DNA of 35,815 nucleotides from Alphaproteobacteria bacterium. Its GTDB lineage: Bacteria; Pseudomonadota; Alphaproteobacteria; Micavibrionales; Micavibrionaceae. Location: NCBI GenBank assembly GCA_013215815.1, contig JABSQP010000021.1, positions 1 to 35,815 of the forward strand, in the 5' to 3' direction. The translations under genes and the position numbers were made by a program. Shown here one piece after another: positions 7,692-15,999 of the stretch. Below the pieces are notes generated by a model. It made no database searches. It was not told the DNA's origin and was given only the letters and a program-made list of their open reading frames with translations. How positions within the stretch are numbered: the stretch's first letter is position 1; the number at the start of each line of letters is the position of its first letter.

Positions 7692-10310
7692 ATGGCAAAT
7701 ACTTACGAGCCTCCCCAGCCAGGTCAGATGAGACGTTTTGCAGAGCACCTTCGATCACAAGGTTACAGCCAACACGCCATCACTTTTGCCGAAAGAGGTG
7801 CCGTAAGAATAGCTACGCCATTTATGGACCCTACCAATTCTATCATGAATGATGCTCAATCAACCGTTCGCGAGTTCAAACACAACCTCGCTGATATTGA
7901 CGAGCGCGCCGCCCTTTTAAATAGGAGAAACTATATAGCAGGAGGCATAGCAGGGACTTTAGCCGCTACGCTAATCACGACAGAAGTACTCTTTGCGACA
8001 GATAAAACTGAGGACAATTATGAAACAAGAAATGATGCCCTGGTAACAAACTCTGCTCGTGTTGGCCTAGGTGGAATCTCAGGCTTTATGGCTGCAAGAC
8101 AGTTAAGTGGCGGTAATCGAAAGGCGGCATTATTCTATTCTGCTCTTGCCGCTGTCGCTGTTGGTGTTGGAGTCAAACAAGTTAGTAGCGAAGAAATATC
8201 TGCGTCTAGGGACATAACTTTTGATGACCTCACAAGAGAGCTAAACCGCTTACAAGCTCAAGAAGAAGAATATGCCGCGCAGCTAAAGGCCGAAAAAGAA
8301 GAAATTCGAACAACAATTAGTGACTTAACAGAGCAACGCGAAGCCATTCTCTTTCCTAACCTAGATGCTTTGCAAACACAAAGAGACGAATTGAGAGAGG
8401 CTATTCAAGAGCAACAATTCTTACAATCAGTCCATGATGCTATAAGAGGAACGGATCAATATAACGACTTCATAGAACGAGGATTACCTAATGTGGGTAT
8501 CAATAAAGATGGAAGAGGTGGTAATGATGGTCCATATACAGATGCAGTTGCCGAAGAAAAACGTTTACAGGCATTGCTCGCCCCTATTGAAGAAGAAATT
8601 TTCTTACGTACTGCTGATGCTGGAAATATAGAAGCACTACCTGCCGAACAGCGTCAACAAGTTGAAAGTATTGACCGTCAAATTACAAGCTTGAACACAA
8701 GACTCACAAACTTTGAAGACGACGACGTGTCAGCGAGACTTTCGGCTGACATTGAACAAGCGCGTAATGATATTGCCGCATTTAAAGAACAGACCGGTGC
8801 GAGCGATGAGGGCTTAATAGCAGATTTCGTAAGAACTCTTAGGACAGATGAAGGTTTTAACGGAATGTCTTCTGGATTTATCTTTGGAACATTAAGTGTC
8901 GCTGGTGGTGCCGCAACTCATTACGCCGCAGCTAAATTCTCAGCAAGAAACAATATACCAGAAGTAGCAAAAGCGGCGACTACTGTTTGGGGAATCCCTC
9001 TAAACAATTTGGATGAAGACAACTACATTCTCAGAAACCATCGACGATTGGCAGAAGCTGCCAATAGTCTGGGCACAGTAGAAGGTGTAGATCATGCATT
9101 ACGCATCGCGGAAAGTGCGCACCTAGATGAATACAGAATGGTCTTACAAGAAATGTATAACGAAGAAATCATACCTATAAATCGATACCAACAACTAGGT
9201 AACGATCTAAGAAAAATGGAAGAAGGTTTAGAAAATGCGATGCAACCGTGGCACAGGTCTGCTGTCGTTGCTGATATCGCAGGTGTCGCAACCGAAAACG
9301 CTAACGCGGCAAGGTCTTTCATGTCTGGCGTTGGTGAGGCTCTTGCATCAACACAAGCTGCAAAGCTGGCATCTAAAGCTGCGTCATTCGGAACAAGTAC
9401 GCCTGGTCTCGGTATCGCTTTTGGTGCTGGCGCTGGCGGTGCACTTGCGTATTTTTCATCATCGCAAAAAGCCCTCGCAGAGAAGCTCCATGCAGCGGGT
9501 CACATAGACGACAAAGCATTAGAAGAGTATGTTGAAATGATCGATCACACGAGCGCTGTGTATGGTACAGACATTGCTTTAAGCACAGGGGCTAGTTTCT
9601 TTGCACCTGCCGCTATAATTACTGTTCCTTTTGCGATGGCAACTACTGGTGGCGCTGAAGGATATGGAAGCTATGCATTCCAGCAGTTCTATGACAGCAA
9701 CAACTTAACGCATCTACCGCAGGAGCATATTGATGCGCTGTCCCCTAGCCTCATCCCAACACCGACAGTTGAAACAAAATTCTTTGAGAATATTCGTAAG
9801 CATATTCCTTTAACAACTGAAGGACAGCCGGAATCTGTGCACGGTGTCATCGAAGCAAACGCAGCATTTCATGACAGTATGGGCGTTATCCCTACAGATC
9901 CATTCAGCATTGATCCATACAATACAGAAATGTTTAATAATATTCGTGCAGCAGAGCAAGATTTACTCGGAGAAATGGCGCAACTTGGGTCTACAAGAGA
10001 GGGGATGGAAGCATTTCTAGACATGTTCCCAAGAGACGAGCGTTTGAAAATGGTAAGACGCCTCAGCGAAAGCGAAAGCGATAGCTTGGAGTTTTCTGTT
10101 CGTCATCCACACATTGCGCAATACGCAACTGAATATAAAGATGCTTCTTTATTTAACCGCGCATTCAGAAGTGGCGCTATTGGTGCAGACGTTACAGATG
10201 CCTCAATGAACAACTACATCTTAACACGTCTAGGAATGGGTTATGAGCCAGAGCAGCACCCTGCTCAAGTAGCGACAGCTCCTGCCCCGGCAATGGCACT
10301 CGTTCATTAA
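7692..10310 (+). CDS. large multi-membrane, coiled-coil protein of unknown function
   Basis: An 872-aa protein I do not recognise. Hydrophobic, glycine/alanine-rich segments that could cross or insert in membranes lie at about 80-101, 145-162, 393-413, 570-588 and 627-652. Between them lie long charged helical stretches (about 175-245 and 285-370) rich in E, Q, R and L with coiled-coil character. No signal peptide and no enzymatic motif were seen. The C-terminal 200 residues are soluble-looking and end in a proline/alanine tail. It has its own promoter region and is closed by a perfect 12-bp terminator, so it is monocistronic. It lies directly beyond the tRNA-Leu remnant. It could be a secreted membrane-inserting effector or a large structural protein; neither is shown. 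Confidence 0.8.
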   Translation: MANTYEPPQPGQMRRFAEHLRSQGYSQHAITFAERGAVRIATPFMDPTNSIMNDAQSTVREFKHNLADIDERAALLNRRNYIAGGIAGTLAATLITTEVLFATDKTEDNYETRNDALVTNSARVGLGGISGFMAARQLSGGNRKAALFYSALAAVAVGVGVKQVSSEEISASRDITFDDLTRELNRLQAQEEEYAAQLKAEKEEIRTTISDLTEQREAILFPNLDALQTQRDELREAIQEQQFLQSVHDAIRGTDQYNDFIERGLPNVGINKDGRGGNDGPYTDAVAEEKRLQALLAPIEEEIFLRTADAGNIEALPAEQRQQVESIDRQITSLNTRLTNFEDDDVSARLSADIEQARNDIAAFKEQTGASDEGLIADFVRTLRTDEGFNGMSSGFIFGTLSVAGGAATHYAAAKFSARNNIPEVAKAATTVWGIPLNNLDEDNYILRNHRRLAEAANSLGTVEGVDHALRIAESAHLDEYRMVLQEMYNEEIIPINRYQQLGNDLRKMEEGLENAMQPWHRSAVVADIAGVATENANAARSFMSGVGEALASTQAAKLASKAASFGTSTPGLGIAFGAGAGGALAYFSSSQKALAEKLHAAGHIDDKALEEYVEMIDHTSAVYGTDIALSTGASFFAPAAIITVPFAMATTGGAEGYGSYAFQQFYDSNNLTHLPQEHIDALSPSLIPTPTVETKFFENIRKHIPLTTEGQPESVHGVIEANAAFHDSMGVIPTDPFSIDPYNTEMFNNIRAAEQDLLGEMAQLGSTREGMEAFLDMFPRDERLKMVRRLSESESDSLEFSVRHPHIAQYATEYKDASLFNRAFRSGAIGADVTDASMNNYILTRLGMGYEPEQHPAQVATAPAPAMALVH

Positions 10311-10334
10311 ATCTACTACTTTCAGCTAAAGCCC

Positions 10335-10371
10335 CTATTACCCTGACTATGATCAGGGTAATAGATTTTTT
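10335..10371 (+). terminator. strong rho-independent terminator
   Basis: Perfect 12-bp arms CTATTACCCTGA (10335-10346) and TCAGGGTAATAG (10353-10364) around a 6-nt loop, followed by ATTTTTTG. It closes the 872-aa gene. Confidence 0.93.
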
Positions 10372-10440
10372 GTACCAACATATCCTCTCACACTTTTTCT
10401 GATCATGTGTTACCTTTGCCTGTAAAGGATAAATCACCCC

Positions 10441-11586
10441 ATGTCAGAGAGCTTTTTTACAGACCTACCAAGTTTTTCTGATTTTGGCGATATGTGTCAA
10501 TCTAAGCACTACCACCCTGCTCCACAGGACTGGCTTATCGTTCTTACCGATGTAAAAGGATCGACAAAGGCGATCGAAGAAGGGCGCTATAAAGACGTCA
10601 ACATGATTGGAGCCGCTTGTATTAGTGCCGCTGTTAACGTATGCACAAACGTCGATATACCATATGTTTTTGGGGGAGATGGTGCGACACTGCTTATACC
10701 CGCGTCATACAAAGATATCGTTACCAAAGAACTATCGGCAATCGCTCAACTTGCCCTGAAATATAATGACCTATCGTTAAGGGTTGGCGTTATTCCTGTC
10801 GCTGAAATATATGCCCAGAACAAATCTTTTGATGTCGCAAAATTTGAAATGAGTACAGGACTATCGATTGCAATGTTCAGCGGCGGCGGTGCTTCTTTAG
10901 CAGATGAGATCCTAAAAAATGACGAACGTTTTTTATTGGAGATCGATAAGAATAGCGAAGATCCTAACCTGGAAGGATTATCGTGCAGATGGAAACCTAT
11001 CCCATCCCAAAATGGTACAATCATTAGCCTTCTTGTTGTTTCATTATCTAATCAAAATGCAGAAGAAACATATAATGAAATTAACAGTCACATAGACACT
11101 ATTATCACGCAGCCCGCCAATCCAGCTAGATCAAGAAAACTGAAATACAAGTGGCCTACCTTTGAAACCCTTAGACAGTCACAAATCGTATGGCGACAAA
11201 AAGGAGTACTCAAAAAGCTCCTTCGTCACATTTTTGAAATCACATTATTTAACATCTTAAATAGGTTTGGCTTGAAAATACCGGGCTTAGATACGCAGCA
11301 ATATAAGCAGGATATGATTGATAACTCTGATTATCGTAAATTTGATGACATGCTGCGCATGGTAATTGACTGCTCGCAAGAGCAAGCACAGCAGATCAAC
11401 GTTTACCTACAAAACAAACACTTAAGTGGTGATATCGCTTACGGGCTACACTATTCTGAAACAGCCCTAATGACTTGTTTTGTAAGCAATTTGCAAAAAA
11501 ACGGGCATATCCATTTCATAGATGGAAATGACGGCGGATACGCTTATGCCGCTAAAGAACTAAAAAACAGAATGGGTACGTGTTAA
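10441..11586 (+). CDS. DUF3095 family protein (adenylate-cyclase-like domain)
   Basis: A 381-aa protein matching the DUF3095 family over its whole length. Residues 28-45 read PxDWxIVLTDVKGSTKAIE, followed by GRYKDVNMIGA, then VFGGDGATLLIP at 76-87. The layout resembles class III nucleotide cyclases: Asp37 in the first metal-binding strand and Asp80 in the GGDGAT hairpin. The C-terminal part (about 290-381) carries the family-specific tail with a GNDGGYAYA motif. Members are annotated as cyclase-like, but no activity is established to my knowledge. An AAAGGA Shine-Dalgarno lies about 11 nt upstream of the start. It is isolated by the strong terminator upstream and 118 bp ahead of the chimeric flagellin on the same strand. 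Confidence 0.85.
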   Translation: MSESFFTDLPSFSDFGDMCQSKHYHPAPQDWLIVLTDVKGSTKAIEEGRYKDVNMIGAACISAAVNVCTNVDIPYVFGGDGATLLIPASYKDIVTKELSAIAQLALKYNDLSLRVGVIPVAEIYAQNKSFDVAKFEMSTGLSIAMFSGGGASLADEILKNDERFLLEIDKNSEDPNLEGLSCRWKPIPSQNGTIISLLVVSLSNQNAEETYNEINSHIDTIITQPANPARSRKLKYKWPTFETLRQSQIVWRQKGVLKKLLRHIFEITLFNILNRFGLKIPGLDTQQYKQDMIDNSDYRKFDDMLRMVIDCSQEQAQQINVYLQNKHLSGDIAYGLHYSETALMTCFVSNLQKNGHIHFIDGNDGGYAYAAKELKNRMGTC

Positions 11587-11704
11587 ATTGAATTAACTCG
11601 TTGATTTTCAACAAAAAAGTTGATATTTCATTACACTATATTAAGAATTTTACGTTACAATGGTGTTTGTAAAAGTAATTTACACGTAATTAGTTTGCAT
11701 AAGT

Positions 11705-13045
11705 ATGGTTGAAGGACTCTTATCATCGACGCAGCGAAACGTTGTTCAATCTGTAAAAAGAACGAACGATGCTATCGACACAAACCAGCTCGCCCTTGCC
11801 TCAGGGAGAGATGTAAACTCTGCTATAGATTCTCCAGAAAACTATTTTGCCAGTCAGGCCCTCTTTAATCGTGCTGGCGATCTAAACGGATTACTTGATG
11901 GAATTGGGATAAGTATTCGCACCATTCAAGAAGCAAACAATGGTGTTGAGGCCATCTTAAAACTTGTTGATCAGGCAGAGGCGCTTATTGAAGAAGGTTT
12001 GTTAGAGCTCTTTCCAAGAACCGATGAGACGCCAGATCCAGAAGCCATCCAATACATTCTTGATCAAAACCCTGACAAGGCATACTTCGCCCAAACAAAT
12101 AACTTTTATACACAAACAACTGATTTTGTGAACTGGAACCAAGCGAGTCAAAACGCAGCCAACGCGGGTCTTAACGGTGTTCCAGAACTAACGGGGCATT
12201 TGGCAACCATTACATCACAAGCTGAGAATGATTTTGTATTTGGCCTTCTTACCGCAACAAGTTGGCTTGGCGGAAGTGATAATGCCGTTGAAGGTGAATG
12301 GCGTTGGGTTGAAGGGCCTGAAGCTGGACAGCAATTCTGGCAAGGACTTGCAGGAGGATCCGCGGTAAACGGAGCTTACACGAATTGGGCTGCAGGTGAA
12401 CCAAACCAGTTTTTTGGCCCAGGAAATCCCGAGAACTATGCGCACATGCGGGCAGACGGCCTGTGGAATGATTTACCCGAGAACAGAAATCTCAATTATA
12501 TTATCGAGTGGGGTGGTGATCTTCTTATTCAAAACCCAGACATCAACGTCTCGAGTGACAGTGTTCGTTACCGCAATGATTACCTGGCTATCCTTAGTCA
12601 AATTCAGGATATAGCCCTTGATGCTAACTACAGAGGTGTAAAACTTCTAGAGCAGGATACTTTAAAAACAGACTTCAATGTTAAGAGAACAAACTCTCTT
12701 GATATTGAAGGCATCGATGCTACTTCTGAAGGTCTCGACCTTACAAACGACAACTTCATCAGTAAAATAGAAATGACCAAGATCTTGGATGAGTTACGAG
12801 AGGCACGCACACAACTTCGTCAATACAGTTCTAGCTTAGCTAGTAATTTGAGCGTCATGACAACAAGACGGGATTTCATCCAGCAACACGCAAACACGCT
12901 GCAAGCAGGAGGTGATGACTTAACACTGGCAGATTTAAACGAAAAAAGCAGTAATATCCTAGCGCTACAAGTCAGGCAGCAACTTCAAGTTGAAGTCATG
13001 AGCCTTGCCAGAAACGACAGTATTTTAAATATCCTATTCCAGTAA
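11705..13045 (+). CDS. chimeric flagellin with an inserted C-type lectin domain
   Basis: A 446-aa protein. Residues 1-100 match the N-terminal D0/D1 region of alphaproteobacterial flagellin (LASGRDVNSAIDSPENYFAS, then LLDGIGISIRTIQEANNGVE). Residues about 285-446 match the C-terminal half (YRNDYLAILSQIQDIALDA, LASNLSVMTTRRDF, DLNEKSSNILALQVRQQL). Between them, residues about 127-270 form a C-type lectin domain: WNQASQNAANAG helix, HLATITSQAEN, SWLGGSD, EGEWRWVEGP, YTNWAAGEPN, WND at 254-256 and a final YIIEW. The EPN at 232-234 and WND are the classic calcium- and sugar-binding motifs, EPN being associated with mannose-type ligands. I see no cysteine, so the usual CTLD disulfides are missing. 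It is probably a filament protein displaying a carbohydrate-binding module. No other flagellar gene is in the window. Confidence 0.9.
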   Translation: MVEGLLSSTQRNVVQSVKRTNDAIDTNQLALASGRDVNSAIDSPENYFASQALFNRAGDLNGLLDGIGISIRTIQEANNGVEAILKLVDQAEALIEEGLLELFPRTDETPDPEAIQYILDQNPDKAYFAQTNNFYTQTTDFVNWNQASQNAANAGLNGVPELTGHLATITSQAENDFVFGLLTATSWLGGSDNAVEGEWRWVEGPEAGQQFWQGLAGGSAVNGAYTNWAAGEPNQFFGPGNPENYAHMRADGLWNDLPENRNLNYIIEWGGDLLIQNPDINVSSDSVRYRNDYLAILSQIQDIALDANYRGVKLLEQDTLKTDFNVKRTNSLDIEGIDATSEGLDLTNDNFISKIEMTKILDELREARTQLRQYSSSLASNLSVMTTRRDFIQQHANTLQAGGDDLTLADLNEKSSNILALQVRQQLQVEVMSLARNDSILNILFQ

Positions 13046-13086
13046 AAAATATACACTCCCCCTTCATATCGTGAGATAATAAACTC

Positions 13087-13902
13087 ATGTTAGCTATGAA
13101 TTTTAAAACCGCGCCACAGACATTTTTGACACCAACAAACTATGAGATGAGTGCACGCCTTAGTGTTTACTTCATTGCAATAGCGGCCCTCTTAGAATAC
13201 ATCGTTATTTTTGATGACTTCATTACATTCAAACAATACGATTACTGTGCTTTCACTATTATCGCAGCAATGGCTTTTCTACGATCTCTCGTTAAAGGTA
13301 TAGATAAGTGGTTTATTATCTTCTTCATTGCCATCGCTTATCCGATACTCGTTGACTTTCGGAGCACAGCAAACCATTCCTTCTTGGCATTATACTTATT
13401 AGCTCCGCTTGCTTTATTTCCATCCAATATTGGATCAGAAACCTTTTCTAGTTACGTCAGACGATCGCTAGGAATTGTAATGATTGCGGCAGCAACACAA
13501 AAACTAATATCAGGGAATTTTCTAAATGGGCATTTCTTGAAGTATCTCGCTTCCGGAGGCGCCATCAACGAGATGCCCCTATCCTTCTTATGCTTTGGGC
13601 AATCAACTATCGAGTGCGATGCGCTAGTGTACATATCGATCCTATCCGTCGTTTGGCAGTATGCAATCGGCATACTCCTCCTTATAAACTGCACACATAT
13701 ACTCGCTTTTTTAGCCGAATTAATTTTCGTTCTTGGAGTTGGTTTCGTAACCGATGAAATGAACTTTCAGGCTATCAATGTCGCCGCGCTTATTATCGCG
13801 TTTCGCGTCAAGGCACCGCCCATTGCCTTTATAGGAATAGCGGCTCTTCTCACAATCGACTTCTTCGGCATAGAATCTACGTTAGAAGGGTGGCTACAAT
13901 GA
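13087..13902 (+). CDS. polytopic membrane protein, HTTM-like
   Basis: A 271-aa integral membrane protein with roughly seven to eight hydrophobic helices. A conserved-looking loop, AATQKLISGNFLNGHFLKYL, is reminiscent of HTTM (vitamin K-dependent gamma-carboxylase-like) membrane proteins, and the nearby DCC gene is a common HTTM partner. The protein is shorter than typical HTTM proteins, so I rate the assignment as weak. It starts 41 bp after the flagellin stop on the same strand and overlaps the next gene by 4 bp (ATGA). The start may alternatively be the ATG at 13096. Confidence 0.55.
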   Translation: MLAMNFKTAPQTFLTPTNYEMSARLSVYFIAIAALLEYIVIFDDFITFKQYDYCAFTIIAAMAFLRSLVKGIDKWFIIFFIAIAYPILVDFRSTANHSFLALYLLAPLALFPSNIGSETFSSYVRRSLGIVMIAAATQKLISGNFLNGHFLKYLASGGAINEMPLSFLCFGQSTIECDALVYISILSVVWQYAIGILLLINCTHILAFLAELIFVLGVGFVTDEMNFQAINVAALIIAFRVKAPPIAFIGIAALLTIDFFGIESTLEGWLQ

Positions 13903-14420
13903 ATGATGCGATGAATAAAATCAGTCAATCAGAACGCATCATGAAGAAACTGTGCTGGGCTCTAATTGCTCTACATGTTGGATGGGTTTGTACGCATATG
14001 TACTTCCACCATAAAGGCGCCCTAAATCCTTGGAAACTTGGCGGTTATGCCATGTATACAAAGCCTGGTCCTGTTTATTCTATACGCACGTTTAAAGAAC
14101 AAGAAAACTCAGAAGAAATGATAAGAAGTAAGAGGTACTTTTATTCTCATTTCTTTGTAACAGGGGGATGTTTAAGCGGTGTTTCCAAAAGGTTTTATAA
14201 AAAAATAGACATTTTCCAACCCCAGCTCTTAGAGGTAGGTAAAACTGTCAAAATCGTCTTTCGTGAAAGAAATCTTCCCATGCTCGAGAAAGATCGTAGA
14301 GAGCATTCGACATATAAAAATATAGGTCAAGCTACCCTAAACCTTCAAGAAAATGGTATAATGACAGTAGAAGAAGAATTTTGTGATAAAAAGCGAGAGT
14401 TCTCAATTCATGTCCGATAA
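13899..14420 (+). CDS. single-pass membrane protein of unknown function
   Basis: A 173-aa protein taken from the ATG of the ATGA overlap with the previous gene; an AGAAGGG Shine-Dalgarno lies 8 nt upstream, better than the upstream GTG at 13890. Residues about 16-34 form a membrane helix. It is followed by a NPWKLGGYAMYT motif and a soluble, basic, beta-rich tail, most likely periplasmic. I do not recognise the family. Its position between an HTTM-like protein and a DCC thiol-disulfide protein, with overlaps on both sides, says the three act together. Confidence 0.65.
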   Translation: MNDAMNKISQSERIMKKLCWALIALHVGWVCTHMYFHHKGALNPWKLGGYAMYTKPGPVYSIRTFKEQENSEEMIRSKRYFYSHFFVTGGCLSGVSKRFYKKIDIFQPQLLEVGKTVKIVFRERNLPMLEKDRREHSTYKNIGQATLNLQENGIMTVEEEFCDKKREFSIHVR

Positions 14421-14790
14421 ACAGGAAAAAATTATTATTGCTTACGACGGTGATTGTCCGTTTTGCTCATCGTATGTCCATATGCAACGGTTACAGAATC
14501 TCGGCATAGATGTTTCACTCGTGAATTTCAGAGACGACCCTGAACTCGTTGAAACATTGCGTCATAAAAACCTGGACCCCAATAATGGTATGTATGTAAA
14601 GATGGGAGACGCCGAATATTACGCGGATGAAGCGGTTACTGTTATTTCATCTCTTACAACATCAAAAAACATCATAAACTTGGGGTTCAAATGGTGGTTT
14701 AAAAACCGAACTCGCGCGAAGATTCTATACCCAGTTCTCAGAACAGGTCGCAATTTGTCGTTAAAGATGTTAGGCAAATCTAAGTTATAG
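14410..14790 (+). CDS. DCC (DUF393) thiol-disulfide oxidoreductase-like protein
   Basis: A 126-aa protein beginning at the ATG at 14410, overlapping the previous gene by 11 bp. The strand IIIAYDGDCPFCSS contains the family-defining DxxCxxC motif (Asp13, Cys16, Cys19), followed by thioredoxin-fold-like features (VNFRDDPEL, then GMYVKMGDAEYYADEAV). Closing residues are basic (WWFKNRTRAKILYPVLRTGRN), as is common in DUF393 proteins. These are thioredoxin-like redox proteins with mostly unassigned substrates that often lie near HTTM membrane proteins. It ends the plus-strand cluster, 30 bp before a convergent gene. Confidence 0.85.
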   Translation: MSDKQEKIIIAYDGDCPFCSSYVHMQRLQNLGIDVSLVNFRDDPELVETLRHKNLDPNNGMYVKMGDAEYYADEAVTVISSLTTSKNIINLGFKWWFKNRTRAKILYPVLRTGRNLSLKMLGKSKL

Positions 14791-14820
14791 ATCACTATAG
14801 TGTCTTGTCACACGCAGACC

Positions 14821-15978
14821 TCACCCCAACAAAAAGGCTTTCTTTTTAGCTGGTTCAAGACTACGACGTGTTCTCTGAAATAAGTCACGCGCCATAACCA
14901 AAACTTCTTCTTCGTCTGGCATCTGCGGAGAAAAATAAAAAGGGCATGGATCTTCCGAGGAATACTCTTGGGCAAGCATTTCTATAAAGGCTGCCTCATT
15001 CTCAACATCAAAAATCCCCTCTTCTCTCCATTCTTCTGCTTCTGCCCCTTCTACACCATGCCACTTATAATCCTTAATCGCCGTATCAATGACATTCTCA
15101 AACAAAACATCTTGATCATTTTCTACATAAGCTTCATCAGGTATAGCGCCCAGCATCATATCTCTGCTACCAGCGCCCATTAAAACAACCCCTAATGTCC
15201 TAAGGCCCTCTTGTTGTAACAAAGGCATAACAGCATTTTGATATAATTGCCCGCTATGATTATTCCCATAGATGTGACTTAAACCATACGGAACAATCAT
15301 AACTTTAGCGTCTGACTGAAGAACCCTCTCTTTAACCCTATGTGCTTGAACAACATTACGTACGGTAATACCTCTGGTGTCTTGATTATCAGTATAATCT
15401 GGTGATGCTTTAAGAGGTGTTTGTGAAAGGTCTAAATCATAAAGCTCATCGGCAACATCAACTGCTAATGGGTCATAAGCTACTAAATCCTCTCCTTGAG
15501 TGTATGCATCTACACACGCAATAGGAATTCCATATGACAGCAAAGAACTCATAAGCATTTTTCTACTTAATGGTGCCGCCGTAGCACTATGAGTAACTGA
15601 ATTCGCTAATGAAAGCACATGCTGATCAGGATCAAAGTGCAACATGCGATCGAAAAAGGAAACGTCAGTAACCTGATCCAAAACACCAGCAAGCCCCAAA
15701 GTATTTATAGCCTTATGCTGATAAGAAATCTCCTCACCCCACACAATCGGTTTTTTACCCTTCTCTATATCTTCTTGAAAATAAGCAACAAGATAATCCA
15801 AGAGCGCTATCTGTGCCAGAATGTGACTTGGTGTTGAATGCTCTTCCCCCATTAAGACAACTAATGGCCTATCGTCGCTATCCTCTATACGAGAAATGAT
15901 TTCCCCATAGAGTGATGCCACCAGAGGATATAGGTCCATCGAATCTTTGAGTTCATAGTGATTTTGGGGGAAATTCAT
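14821..15978 (-). CDS. GEEH-motif protein, EreA/ChaN/TraB-like fold (tentative)
   Basis: A 385-aa soluble protein. The strand VVLMGEEHSTPSHILAQIAL (about residues 40-60) places a Gly-Glu-x-His motif at the end of a strand, as in the erythromycin esterase / ChaN / TraB-TIKI superfamily. A later segment, MIVPYGLSHIYGNNHSG, supplies a second glycine-histidine cluster as those enzymes do. Families with this fold are metal-dependent hydrolases or heme-iron proteins. The C-terminus is acidic and unassigned. No signal peptide is visible. It follows the CinA-like gene on the same strand after 21 bp, so the two are probably co-transcribed. Fold assignment is inference from motifs. Confidence 0.6.
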   Translation of the reverse strand: MNFPQNHYELKDSMDLYPLVASLYGEIISRIEDSDDRPLVVLMGEEHSTPSHILAQIALLDYLVAYFQEDIEKGKKPIVWGEEISYQHKAINTLGLAGVLDQVTDVSFFDRMLHFDPDQHVLSLANSVTHSATAAPLSRKMLMSSLLSYGIPIACVDAYTQGEDLVAYDPLAVDVADELYDLDLSQTPLKASPDYTDNQDTRGITVRNVVQAHRVKERVLQSDAKVMIVPYGLSHIYGNNHSGQLYQNAVMPLLQQEGLRTLGVVLMGAGSRDMMLGAIPDEAYVENDQDVLFENVIDTAIKDYKWHGVEGAEAEEWREEGIFDVENEAAFIEMLAQEYSSEDPCPFYFSPQMPDEEEVLVMARDLFQRTRRSLEPAKKKAFLLG

Positions 15979-15999
15979 AACGTTACGCCTTTCTTCGCA

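Noticed and set aside
12085-12515. Lectin domain of the flagellin as a diversity-generating retroelement target
   Set aside because: Such targets have a variable repeat at the C-terminus plus a nearby reverse transcriptase and template repeat; none was seen, and the lectin lies mid-protein.
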